Source: Larkinella rosea (GTDB lineage Bacteria > Bacteroidota > Bacteroidia > Cytophagales > Spirosomataceae). From it: a DNA stretch of 64,000 nt. The notes under the pieces were generated by a model. It saw only the letters and a program-made list of their open reading frames with translations. It had not been told where the DNA came from and ran no database searches. Each line of letters opens with the position of its first letter. The first letter of the stretch is position 1. The translations under genes were made by a program, and so were the position numbers. Shown in pieces: positions 35,823 to 43,992 of this stretch. The DNA is taken from the NCBI RefSeq assembly GCF_003858635.1, contig NZ_RQJO01000008.1, forward strand, positions 434,001 to 498,000, written 5' to 3'.

Positions 35823-36662
35823 ATGAACCTACAATCGATTTTCCGTTGGCTGGCGCGATTTGTGGCGGCTGGCATCATGCTTCAAACGCTGTTTTTCAAG
35901 TTTACGGCGGCTCCCGAAAGCGTCTACATTTTCTCGACGCTGCACCTGGAACCCGTCGGACGAATTGCCAGCGGAGTGGCCGAACTGATTGCATCGGTTT
36001 TACTGCTGATTCCCAGAACCAGCTGGATGGGTGCCTTGCTCGGCTTAGGCGTCATGGTGGGCGCCATTGGTTCGCACTTGTTCGTGTTGGGCATTGAGAT
36101 TCAGGGGGATGGCGGTTTACTGTTTGCGTATGCCCTCACGGTTTTTGCAGCGTGCCTCTATATCGTCCTGGTCAGCTACCGACAAGTCGTTGCGGGTATT
36201 GGCTATCCTGGCCGCTGGCGGCAGTTTGTGGTTTTGCTGGTCGTTTTGGGGAGTATGTCGGCCTGTACAAGCGATCCGGAATTAAAACCCGTCGGTACGA
36301 TTGAAAAACCGGTCAGTGCAGTCGATAACACGAAAACATTCGATGCCACGGGACAGAAACTGCTCATCGAAGGCTCATTTATGAACAATGTGCACACGGT
36401 AAAAGGAACCGTGAAAGTATACGAAAAGGAAGGAACACGGACTCTTTTATTTGAGAATTTCAGTACAGATAGCGGCCCGGATCTGCGGATTTACCTCGCC
36501 GAAGATACCGGTTTAACCAACGCCATCGAAGTTCAAAAATTAACGACCATCGGCTCCTTTTTTCTGAAAGCACCCGCCGGTTTCGACCCCGTTCGTCAGC
36601 GAACCATTCTGATCTGGTGTAAATCTTACAGTGTTTTATTTGGCCACGCGAAACTACAGTAG
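35823..36662 (+). CDS. DoxX-like membrane domain fused to a DM13 domain
   Basis: A 279-residue protein. Residues about 8-125 hold four hydrophobic helices of DoxX/DUF-type (FVAAGIMLQTLFFKF, AELIASVLLLIP, ALLGLGVMVGAIGSHLF, FAYALTVFAACLYIVLV). A fifth hydrophobic stretch (FVVLLVVLGSMSAC, 135-148) ends in a lipobox-like Cys148. Residues about 180-279 are a DM13 domain (FSTDSGPDLRIYLAED, ILIWCKSYSVLFGHAKL with the conserved Cys266). DM13 is predicted to take part in electron transfer, and DoxX proteins are linked to membrane redox and thiosulfate/superoxide systems. The fusion places a redox-type domain outside the membrane next to a DoxX bundle. It may be an in-frame fusion of two ancestral genes, since the internal segment looks like a lipoprotein leader. 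Confidence 0.83.
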   Translation: MNLQSIFRWLARFVAAGIMLQTLFFKFTAAPESVYIFSTLHLEPVGRIASGVAELIASVLLLIPRTSWMGALLGLGVMVGAIGSHLFVLGIEIQGDGGLLFAYALTVFAACLYIVLVSYRQVVAGIGYPGRWRQFVVLLVVLGSMSACTSDPELKPVGTIEKPVSAVDNTKTFDATGQKLLIEGSFMNNVHTVKGTVKVYEKEGTRTLLFENFSTDSGPDLRIYLAEDTGLTNAIEVQKLTTIGSFFLKAPAGFDPVRQRTILIWCKSYSVLFGHAKLQ

Positions 36663-36682
36663 CCTACTTCATTTCAGACACC

Positions 36683-37405
36683 ATGAAACACCTTCCTTTT
36701 TTCTTCATGCTTATTTCGTCAGCAACTGTTCTGGCGCAGTCGTCCTTCCAGCCGCTGACCCGAACCGTCGATTTAAGTGTAGCGGGCAAAAGTGATTTTG
36801 CGACGCTGGCCTTGACGATCAATCAATTACACGGCATCGGTCGCTCAAACCGGTTCCGGCTGGGCTACGGTTTGCGGCTAACCTCGGCATTTAGTGGCCC
36901 GCTCAACTACATTACGGCACCGGCCCGGCTGACGTCAGGAACGGAAAGTATCGTGGCATTATTTACCGAAAACATCCTCACCAACCTGGACACGCTGCGG
37001 CTGAACCGCACCCGCGCCACCTCGCTCAACGCCAGCATTCACATCGAATATGCACTGACGAAGCGGTTTGAAGCGGGCATCAACATCGACGCTATCGGCG
37101 TAACGTTCGGCGGTTCGCAAAGTGGTGTTTTCTACGCCAATGCGCCGGATCGGTCGTCGCTGACCGGAACGGTGCAATCGGCTCACGTCACCCGGTTTAA
37201 TGTGCTTCTGATCAGTGACAGCGACCGGGGCAGTCTGAATTCCGAAGCGTATGTGCGGTACCGGTTTACCCCCAAAGTGAGCCTGCGGGGTGGCATCGGT
37301 TTCCAGTTTAACGAATACACGACCGACCGTAAACTGACGTTTGAAAACGACCGGTTTCGCAGCAAAAACGCCATGCCAATGCTGGCGTTGGCTTACCATT
37401 TCTGA
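36683..37405 (+). CDS. predicted outer-membrane beta-barrel protein of unknown function
   Basis: A 240-residue protein with a signal peptide (FFFMLISSATVLAQ). The rest alternates polar and apolar residues in strands (FRLGYGLRLTSAF, SLNASIHIEYAL, FEAGINIDAIGVTFG, EAYVRYRFTPKVSLRGGIGFQF) and ends in a C-terminal aromatic (MLALAYHF), as in outer-membrane barrels. No family recognised. The stop is followed after one nt by the YceI start, so the two are tightly linked. Confidence 0.78.
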   Translation: MKHLPFFFMLISSATVLAQSSFQPLTRTVDLSVAGKSDFATLALTINQLHGIGRSNRFRLGYGLRLTSAFSGPLNYITAPARLTSGTESIVALFTENILTNLDTLRLNRTRATSLNASIHIEYALTKRFEAGINIDAIGVTFGGSQSGVFYANAPDRSSLTGTVQSAHVTRFNVLLISDSDRGSLNSEAYVRYRFTPKVSLRGGIGFQFNEYTTDRKLTFENDRFRSKNAMPMLALAYHF

Positions 37406-37406
37406 T

Positions 37407-37967
37407 ATGAGAACGTTCTTTCCCACCCTCGGTCTGCTGCTTTTTATCAGGCTGACCACTGTCGCCCAAATCCACTGGAAGCCTACCCAGGCGGAGGTTT
37501 CGTTCCGTATTCGCAACGCCGGGTTGACGGTGAACGGCACCTTTAGCGGTTTTTCGGGCGACCTGATTTTTGACCCGGCCATGCCGGAAAAAGCGCAGCT
37601 TTCGGCCAGTGTCGACGCGGCCACCATCGATACCGGTATTGGTTTGCGGAATAATCACCTGAAGAAAACGGATTATTTCGATGTGGTGAATTATCCGCGC
37701 ATCAGTTTGCGCTCCACCCGCATCGAACGGCAGGAAAATGACGCCTATACCGGCACCTTTGAGTTGACCATCAAAAGCACGACCCGCACCGTTACGGTTC
37801 CGATGACCATTGTTCAAAAGGGAATGACGGCCACATTCGCGGGGCAGTTTACGCTCGACCGAAAGGATTATAAAGTCGGCAAATCGGGCCTGTTGATGGG
37901 AGACGACGTGACGATTCAGATCAGGGTGCAAACTCAGCAAATCACAACACCAGTTTCTAAACGATGA
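37407..37967 (+). CDS. YceI-family periplasmic lipid-binding protein
   Basis: A 186-residue protein with a signal peptide (FFPTLGLLLFIRLTTVAQ). The ATG at 37407 is chosen; an upstream in-frame ATG is inside the previous gene. The lipocalin-like YceI pattern is clear: AEVSFRIRNAGLTVNGTFSG, ASVDAATIDTGIGLRNNHLK, DYFDVVNYPRISLRS, GTFELTIKSTTRTVTVPM. Characterised YceI proteins bind polyisoprenoids or other amphiphiles in the periplasm. Beside a type III polyketide synthase, transport or protection of a lipid-like product is a plausible role. The next gene begins at or just past its stop codon. Confidence 0.9.
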   Translation: MRTFFPTLGLLLFIRLTTVAQIHWKPTQAEVSFRIRNAGLTVNGTFSGFSGDLIFDPAMPEKAQLSASVDAATIDTGIGLRNNHLKKTDYFDVVNYPRISLRSTRIERQENDAYTGTFELTIKSTTRTVTVPMTIVQKGMTATFAGQFTLDRKDYKVGKSGLLMGDDVTIQIRVQTQQITTPVSKR

Positions 37968-37972
37968 AAAAC

Positions 37973-37977
37973 AGGAG
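37973..37977 (+). promoter_or_regulatory. ribosome binding site AGGAG for the polyketide synthase gene
   Basis: AGGAG lies 4 nt before the ATG at 37982 and favours that start over the ATG at 37964, which overlaps the YceI stop but has no Shine-Dalgarno sequence. Confidence 0.5.
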
Positions 37978-37981
37978 AAAT

Positions 37982-39184
37982 ATGAATCCTGCCCGAAGTT
38001 ATATGAATGCCATTGGTACGGCCGTCCCGGCTTATGCCCACGATCAGAACCGGATTGCGCAGTTTATGGCGGAAACGCTTCAACTCGATAAAGCGGATCG
38101 TCGCAGGCTAATGGCTTTGTTTTCACACACGAAAATCGATACCCGGTATTCGGTGCTGCCCGATTACAGTCGCCCGAACGGTCAGTTTACATTTTATCCC
38201 AACACCTTGGATCCGAAACCCTTTCCGACGGTTGGGCAACGGATGGAAATATACCGCCGGGAAGCCGTACCGCTGGCTCTACAAGCGATTCGGGCCTGTC
38301 TGGCCGATTATCCCGAATTTTCGCTCCAGTCTCTTACGCATTTGGTGGTTGTAAGTTGCACCGGTTTTTATGCCCCCGGACCAGATATTGATTTGGTGGA
38401 AGCACTCGGTTTACCGGGTACAACGCAGCGGCTGCTGATCGGTTTCATGGGTTGCTACGGAGCCCTGAATGGGCTGAAAGCGGCAGACGCCATTGTCCGT
38501 GCCGACCCGGACGCCCATGTGCTGGTGGTGTGTGTGGAGTTGTGTACGCTCCACTTTCAGAAGTCGGATCGGCCCGTAGACTGGCTGGCGAATGCGCTTT
38601 TTGGAGATGGGGCCGCAGCCGTTCTGATTCAAAGCCGGGCGCGTATTGATCAATCATTCGCGGTGCAGTCTTTTTATAGCGATTTACTACCCGAAGGTCG
38701 CGACGAAATGGCCTGGACAATTCGTGATTGGGGGTTCGACATGACGTTGACGGCTAAAGTTCCGGCGATTATTCAGCGTTCCATTGCGGTTTTGCTGGAA
38801 CGACTGCTGAACCGCAATAAGCTGACCATCAGTCAGGTCGATTATTTTGCCCTGCATCCGGGTGGTCGGCGAATTTTGGAAGTAATTGAAGCACAATTAA
38901 ATATTGAACCGGAGAAAAGCCGGTTTGCCTTTGAGGTACTAAGTCGGTACGGCAACATGTCGTCGGCAACGATACTTTTCGTGCTGAAAGCCATTTGGAA
39001 CGAGTTAGCCGATTCACAGGCAGATGTTCCGAACCGTCCTTTCCACCAAATTTCGGGAATTGCTTTTGGACCGGGTTTAACCATCGAATCGATGCTGTTG
39101 CTGGCCCAGATTGGTCAGCCAGAAAGGAAGCAAGCCCCGTTGGCAGATGTCCGGGTTGATCATTTGCACCTGGTAGAATCTTAA
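37982..39184 (+). CDS. type III polyketide synthase (chalcone/stilbene synthase-like)
   Basis: A 400-residue homodimeric-type ketosynthase. The catalytic triad is readable: Cys158 in GFMGCYGALNGL, His292 in FALHPGGRRILE and Asn325 in RYGNMSSATI. The family loop FGDGAAAVLI and the C-terminal GIAFGPGLTIESMLL are also present. Such enzymes extend an acyl-CoA with malonyl units and cyclise the chain to alkylresorcinols, alkylpyrones or phloroglucinols. The starter and product cannot be read. Tailoring genes often found with bacterial type III enzymes (methyltransferase, hydroxylase) are absent here; instead YceI precedes and MsrB/MsrA follow. The start is set by AGGAG at 37973; an alternative start at 37964 adds six residues. 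Confidence 0.92.
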   Translation: MNPARSYMNAIGTAVPAYAHDQNRIAQFMAETLQLDKADRRRLMALFSHTKIDTRYSVLPDYSRPNGQFTFYPNTLDPKPFPTVGQRMEIYRREAVPLALQAIRACLADYPEFSLQSLTHLVVVSCTGFYAPGPDIDLVEALGLPGTTQRLLIGFMGCYGALNGLKAADAIVRADPDAHVLVVCVELCTLHFQKSDRPVDWLANALFGDGAAAVLIQSRARIDQSFAVQSFYSDLLPEGRDEMAWTIRDWGFDMTLTAKVPAIIQRSIAVLLERLLNRNKLTISQVDYFALHPGGRRILEVIEAQLNIEPEKSRFAFEVLSRYGNMSSATILFVLKAIWNELADSQADVPNRPFHQISGIAFGPGLTIESMLLLAQIGQPERKQAPLADVRVDHLHLVES

Positions 39185-39205
39185 AAACAACTTTTCATTA
39201 TACCG

Positions 39206-39721
39206 ATGAACCGAACCATTTTTTTAAAACTTCTGGGTGGACTGGCCTTTTCGGCTTCGCTGCCTTTCTTTTCGTTTCGCCCTGCCAATCCGGCGATTGA
39301 GGGGAAAACATCCGGGCTTGACAGCCCGCGCCGGGTTGTGAAATCAGAAGCGGAGTGGCGCAAAGAACTCACACCCGAACAATTTGCCGTGGCCCGGCAA
39401 CACGGTACCGAACGGCCTTTTACCAGTCCGCTGGTGCAAAACCACCAACAGGGGACCTTCCGGTGTGTTTGCTGTCACGAACCCTTGTTTGCATCAGACA
39501 CTAAATTTGAATCGGGTACCGGCTGGCCGAGTTTTTACGCACCCCTTCGGAAAAAGGCTATCGACGAAAAACGGGACACCAGCTACGGGATGGTTCGGAC
39601 GGAGGTGCAGTGTGCCGTGTGCGATGCACACCTGGGTCACGTTTTTGATGACGGCCCCGCGCCGACGGGATTACGCTACTGTATAAATGGGGTGGCGCTG
39701 GAATTTAGTAAAAAACCGTAA
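39206..39721 (+). CDS. msrB: peptide-methionine (R)-S-oxide reductase MsrB, exported form
   Basis: A 171-residue protein with an N-terminal hydrophobic signal ([19 protein letters not shown]), so it probably acts outside the cytoplasm. Zinc-site cysteines Cys87/Cys90 (FRCVCC) and Cys136/Cys139 (VQCAVC), [19 protein letters not shown] and the catalytic Cys159 in RYCINGVAL are all present. It reduces R-methionine sulfoxide in oxidised proteins. It starts 21 nt after the polyketide synthase gene and is followed 13 nt later by msrA. Confidence 0.95.
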   Translation: MNRTIFLKLLGGLAFSASLPFFSFRPANPAIEGKTSGLDSPRRVVKSEAEWRKELTPEQFAVARQHGTERPFTSPLVQNHQQGTFRCVCCHEPLFASDTKFESGTGWPSFYAPLRKKAIDEKRDTSYGMVRTEVQCAVCDAHLGHVFDDGPAPTGLRYCINGVALEFSKKP

Positions 39722-39734
39722 ACCAGTTATTTCG

Positions 39735-40391
39735 ATGAGAACCATAAAAATGGCGGCCCTTTGCTTAGTACTTCTAGTCAGCTGTACGCCCGCCCAAACT
39801 CAGGATACCAGTCCTGCCAAACTACCGGTACTAAAATCCGGTGAAGCCGTTGCGACCTTTGCCGGTGGTTGTTTCTGGGCTCAGGAAGAAGGATTTGACC
39901 AACTCAAAGGCGTTCGGGAAGTGATCTCCGGCTATGCTGGTGGAAATGTCAAAAATCCCACCTATGAGCAAGTAGGTACCGACGAAACCGGCCATGCTGA
40001 ATCCGTACAGGTGTATTACGATCCAAACGTGATCAGTTACAGCGATTTGCTCGATGCCTTTTTCGCGGGTCATGATCCGACCACCCTAAACCGGCAGGGA
40101 CCCGATGCCGGGCGTGATTACCGATCGATCGCCTTTTATCGCACCCCCACTGAGAAAGAAGCGATTGAAGCGGCTATTCAACGAACCAATGCATCGAAGC
40201 ATTATAAAAATCCGGTGGTGACGGAAGTGCTGCCGTTGACGGTTTTTTATCCCGCGGAAAATTACCACCAGAATTACTGCAAGCTGCATCCCAATCAGCC
40301 TTATATTCAGAGTGTTTCGTTGCCTAAAATTGAAAAACTTCGAAAGGCGATGAAAGGGAAGTTGAAGAACGAAGGCAAAACAAATTTCTAA
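39735..40391 (+). CDS. msrA: peptide-methionine (S)-S-oxide reductase MsrA, probable lipoprotein
   Basis: A 218-residue protein. The lipoprotein signal MAALCLVLLVSC places lipid-anchored Cys17 just before a polar linker. The MsrA active site GGCFWAQEEGF (Cys46) and the conserved VISGYAGG, GHAESVQVYYDP and FFAGHDPT blocks follow. It reduces S-methionine sulfoxide. The start at 39735 gives the signal peptide; a frame start within msrB is rejected. As the last gene of the eight-gene operon, it pairs with MsrB to repair both sulfoxide forms in the envelope. Confidence 0.95.
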   Translation: MRTIKMAALCLVLLVSCTPAQTQDTSPAKLPVLKSGEAVATFAGGCFWAQEEGFDQLKGVREVISGYAGGNVKNPTYEQVGTDETGHAESVQVYYDPNVISYSDLLDAFFAGHDPTTLNRQGPDAGRDYRSIAFYRTPTEKEAIEAAIQRTNASKHYKNPVVTEVLPLTVFYPAENYHQNYCKLHPNQPYIQSVSLPKIEKLRKAMKGKLKNEGKTNF

Positions 40392-40765
40392 TGGACATTA
40401 CACCCGGTCTTATTTGCTTTTGGCACTTAAGGAAATTCGGGCGATATGGGCTTTGTTAACCGCCAAGGTAGCCACCGTAAATTTCAAGTGCCGGAGTCGG
40501 GGTAAGTTTGGCGACCTAAACTTACCCCGACCTATCGTTAACCGAAATAATGTACCGTCTGGTACAAAACCGGTATCTGTTTCCAATTCCGCAGATTGAA
40601 CGGGACCTGCATTCATCGCTTTCGCCGAACGCTGCCTATCTCTAACGGACTGTGGATGGTGGAAGTAACCTAATACAACTACCAAATGCGGATGAAGATA
40701 GAAATGGGCTTTTTTGTTAAATAGGTTCAACGCCAGTGCCTTTTTATCGCAATTACCAGAGATCA
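40392..40765. other. 374-bp convergent intergenic region
   Basis: Lies between msrA and the oppositely oriented glycosidase gene. Apart from the hairpin at 40496-40531 nothing was recognised; short frames here have no domain. Confidence 0.6.
40496..40531. terminator. strong hairpin between convergent genes, probable bidirectional terminator
   Basis: A 14-bp perfect stem (40496-40509 with 40518-40531; arms GTCGGGGTAAGTTT and AAACTTACCCCGAC) with an 8-nt loop. It lies about 105 nt after msrA and 235 nt past the end of the convergent glycosidase gene. No T-run follows. Confidence 0.5.
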
Positions 40766-43468
40766 TCAGTATTCAAGCCGGATTTCGGCCTGGCCCGAAA
40801 ACGGTTTTATGGAGACGGTTTCCGTTTGTTCGTTATAGATCCCTCCGGTTACCTTCACGGGTTTTTTACCGGCGGGATGTGGTATCCGGATCAAAACTTC
40901 GTTCGGTTTACGAGGATCCGGGCAGCTCACGGCAGCGGTAATATACCCCTTTTCTGCTTCCGAAGTTACATTCGCCGTAATCGGACCGAAATAGCTCCTG
41001 ACATTATTCAGCGTTAGTTGATTGCCCTGCTCCAGCCAGTGGCGCGGTACCGTATTGAACAATCGGAGGTTGGGACCCTCTTCCAGGTAGAGCATCCAGC
41101 GGGTTTCCATCAGAAACCAGGCTTCCTCGTGCGTTTTGTGCGGGCTTACTTTAAATAAATGCTCCCAGAATGTGTAGGTTTCCCGATCGGCATGGGCCGC
41201 AAACGTAGTATAGTAGGTGCTTAAGAAAGGTTTGGTCATCCCCAGCTTCGCCTGCATCCAGTTATGGCGGCTGTAATACGGTTGACTAAACGCGGAATTT
41301 TCCTGGTAGAAAAGCTCGCTGTGGTAGTTCAATAGCGTTTTAGCTGCTGGCTCATGGGGGTCCAGCACTTCGCAGAAAACCAGGTACATGGGGCCAAGCA
41401 TCCCATCCGGAGCCGTAAATGTACCATGCGACCAGAATGTCTCGCGTTTCTGGTACATATTTCTCAAACCGGTCCCTTCCGTCCAGGGCGGGGCCGTTGG
41501 ACACCAGGTGCCATCGCCCAGGGGAACCACCGGCGACAACGCCACCGAATTAAAAAACGACTGGCGGATGTCTTCTTTCCAGGCATCTGCTTCCTTTCTG
41601 AGCCTTTCGGACTGGACGGGGTCAACACTGGCCAGCATTTCGGCACTGCGGCTCATCCCGAGGTAGGCGTAGCCATTGAGCATGAATTGATGAAAATGAT
41701 CTTCGGGATCCGCTACTTTCCCTTCGATCATTCCATATCCCCGGCCGCGTAGTTCTTCCTTCTTGTTGCGGTTGCGCCAGGCAATCAGGTAATCACAGGA
41801 TTTGATCAATTTTGCTTTTATTTCTCCGACCCATTCCCGGTCGTTCGTATACCGGAAGTATTCGCCCATGCTCCACAAAGCCGCTCCGGTTTCGACCATA
41901 TACCCGTTAAAATTCTGGATAAAACCGTCTTCGTGCTGCTTGTCAAGAAAGTAAGCCAACGACCGCTTTGCCACCTCGTTCCAGCCCATGGAGGCATAAA
42001 ACTGAATGATCGGCGCACTTTCCGTTCCGATGGGGGAGTAGACGCCAATGGTCGGGGCCAGCGTAGCGTTGGGTTCATTGCCGTACGTAATCAAATCGAG
42101 GTGTAACAATCCGGCCCGAATCATTTCGTCAATCCGCTTTTCGGGGACGTGTATCTGCGCAGCTTTCCCTAATTTGGCGAGCCAGAAATTCTTGCTTTCC
42201 GCGTAACGCTGTTCAAAAGTTTGCATCGCCAGTTGCGCAGCCCGTTCCTGGGAAACGGGACTATGGGGAATAAAAAAATCAAACAGCGCTTTTTCGCCGG
42301 GTTGCAGCAAAATAGCCATTTCTTCACCGGGCAGCGGTTTCCCGTTCAGTTTGGAAATACAAAAAACCCGGTTTTCCGAATAAGCCGAAAAACCGGTTTT
42401 TGGATCGAAACGATACGGAAATTTCTGCCACCAGGCAGTGCCCGGACGTGGCGTCTTGAACCAGGCGTAACGGGGCACTGAGCCGGTATTCACGACCTCC
42501 GATCTGAAAAGCAAAACGGTTTCCTCATCCGGATTCAGGGCTTTCTCCGTTCTGGTTTTCACCAGTTCCTGCTGCTCTTTGGTGAACATGTGACCACCAC
42601 TGAAACTGTCGGCCACCAGAAAATCGGTGCCTTTCAGCTCCGCTAGGGGTGATTTTTCCAGGGAAACAAACGTGGTCGATTGATAAACGACATCATCGTC
42701 GGTCAACGTTGAGTGCAAGATCGGTAACGTCCCCTGTTCCAACCGACGCGAGACATTCTCCTGTACGCCAACGCCCCGACCGTACGTATAGAGATAGTTC
42801 ACCGCTTCATTTTTTGTTTCCGGTAGTCGTAAAACTGTCGATGAAAGCTTGGGGGAAATAAGGCTGGCTTCTCCCTTGGACGCGTCGGAGAGGTTTTCGG
42901 CGATCTCGAAAATCCTGAAATCCCGGCTGGTCCCCAGCCAGGTGGGTACGGTCATCTTTCGGACATTCTTCTCCACCGAGGAAAAGGAAACTTCCCGCTC
43001 CGTTTCGATACGTTGCAGCTTGGTCATTGTTTTTCGGGAACGCACGGCGGCCTCCACCTCCTGATAAGACCTTGTATCCGCAGCATTCAATACCACGACG
43101 CCATAATCCGGCATATAAATGGGGGAACTGGACGTAACATCCCGAAGAAAAAAGGAAAAAGGATTTTTAGCTGTCTTGATGGAAACGACGGTAGCCCCGG
43201 TTCCGTATCCGGTCTGGGCGCTGTCAATCGCTATCAGGATGCCAGGGCGACTGCCTGACCCTACCTGAAATGCATTGGCTTTTATCTTCCCTTTTCTGGC
43301 TGACCCTTCGATTTTACGCAGAATACCGTGCTGCACCTGAACCGTACCGGATGGCGCCGTACCTTCTTTCCATTCGACCCTGACCTGTGCTGTTTGTTGA
43401 GAAAAGGCGTTTGAACCCAAAACCGCCAGCAAAAAAAGGATGGCATTCGAAATCCATTTGTAATCCAT
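40766..43468 (-). CDS. large secreted (alpha/alpha)6-barrel glycosidase-like protein
   Basis: A 900-residue protein with a signal peptide (AILFLLAVLGSNAFSQ). The first 400 residues are beta-rich. Residues about 440-800 show helical-hairpin patterns typical of six-hairpin glycosidases (APIIQFYASMGWNEVAKRSL, GYMVETGAALWSMGEYFRYT, WGEYF/WEHLF-type aromatic motifs, HNWMQAKLGM). A C-terminal beta domain with PHPAGKKPVKV follows, as in GH78/GH95-like enzymes. No GH family can be named with confidence. It is divergent to the two GH78 genes across a 524-bp region and probably belongs to the same rhamnose-related PUL. Confidence 0.78.
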   Translation of the reverse strand: MDYKWISNAILFLLAVLGSNAFSQQTAQVRVEWKEGTAPSGTVQVQHGILRKIEGSARKGKIKANAFQVGSGSRPGILIAIDSAQTGYGTGATVVSIKTAKNPFSFFLRDVTSSSPIYMPDYGVVVLNAADTRSYQEVEAAVRSRKTMTKLQRIETEREVSFSSVEKNVRKMTVPTWLGTSRDFRIFEIAENLSDASKGEASLISPKLSSTVLRLPETKNEAVNYLYTYGRGVGVQENVSRRLEQGTLPILHSTLTDDDVVYQSTTFVSLEKSPLAELKGTDFLVADSFSGGHMFTKEQQELVKTRTEKALNPDEETVLLFRSEVVNTGSVPRYAWFKTPRPGTAWWQKFPYRFDPKTGFSAYSENRVFCISKLNGKPLPGEEMAILLQPGEKALFDFFIPHSPVSQERAAQLAMQTFEQRYAESKNFWLAKLGKAAQIHVPEKRIDEMIRAGLLHLDLITYGNEPNATLAPTIGVYSPIGTESAPIIQFYASMGWNEVAKRSLAYFLDKQHEDGFIQNFNGYMVETGAALWSMGEYFRYTNDREWVGEIKAKLIKSCDYLIAWRNRNKKEELRGRGYGMIEGKVADPEDHFHQFMLNGYAYLGMSRSAEMLASVDPVQSERLRKEADAWKEDIRQSFFNSVALSPVVPLGDGTWCPTAPPWTEGTGLRNMYQKRETFWSHGTFTAPDGMLGPMYLVFCEVLDPHEPAAKTLLNYHSELFYQENSAFSQPYYSRHNWMQAKLGMTKPFLSTYYTTFAAHADRETYTFWEHLFKVSPHKTHEEAWFLMETRWMLYLEEGPNLRLFNTVPRHWLEQGNQLTLNNVRSYFGPITANVTSEAEKGYITAAVSCPDPRKPNEVLIRIPHPAGKKPVKVTGGIYNEQTETVSIKPFSGQAEIRLEY

Positions 43469-43992
43469 AAACTAAATTTATCGGCGACTTTTTAGAAGAA
43501 GTTCAACGTTGGGTTTTGAATTTGTTTCGATCTATCCGTTACGGGCAACTTTACCGGTAATGACACAGCAAGGCGGTTTTTAAGTAGATCATAGCGTATA
43601 AAGATGGGTTAAGGTAGCAAATGGCGATTAACAATCCACCCATACGGCCCCATCAGGATTTGCCAAATCGGCCCATACACGTTCAGAATCGCTTAGACAA
43701 TCCATTCGAAGCGGTGGGCTACCAATCATCACTTTGGGTAGTATGGCCTATAAAACTACCTATCGTTAGCTAAATGTGGTAATTAAAACCGAATAAAGGG
43801 TATAAAAGCATCATTTTTTGCTATTAAATTGGAATTCTTGAATTCTCCAAAGCGGTAAGTTTACAAGGTAGAAACTATGAGTTTTTATAGAAAAATTAAT
43901 ACATATTGAATACCTGGAACGCACCGATTTGCCGCCGTAAATTTGCGGCTTTTCACACCGTTTGGCTATTCACTCCTTTTCAACCTGTACCA
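43469..43992. other. 524-bp divergent promoter region of the rhamnosidase locus
   Basis: AT-rich region between the divergent glycosidase and GH78 genes. CGGCCCATAC-like words recur near 43650-43680 and a doubled GAATTC lies near 43830-43845. No gene or clear operator was recognised. Confidence 0.5.
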
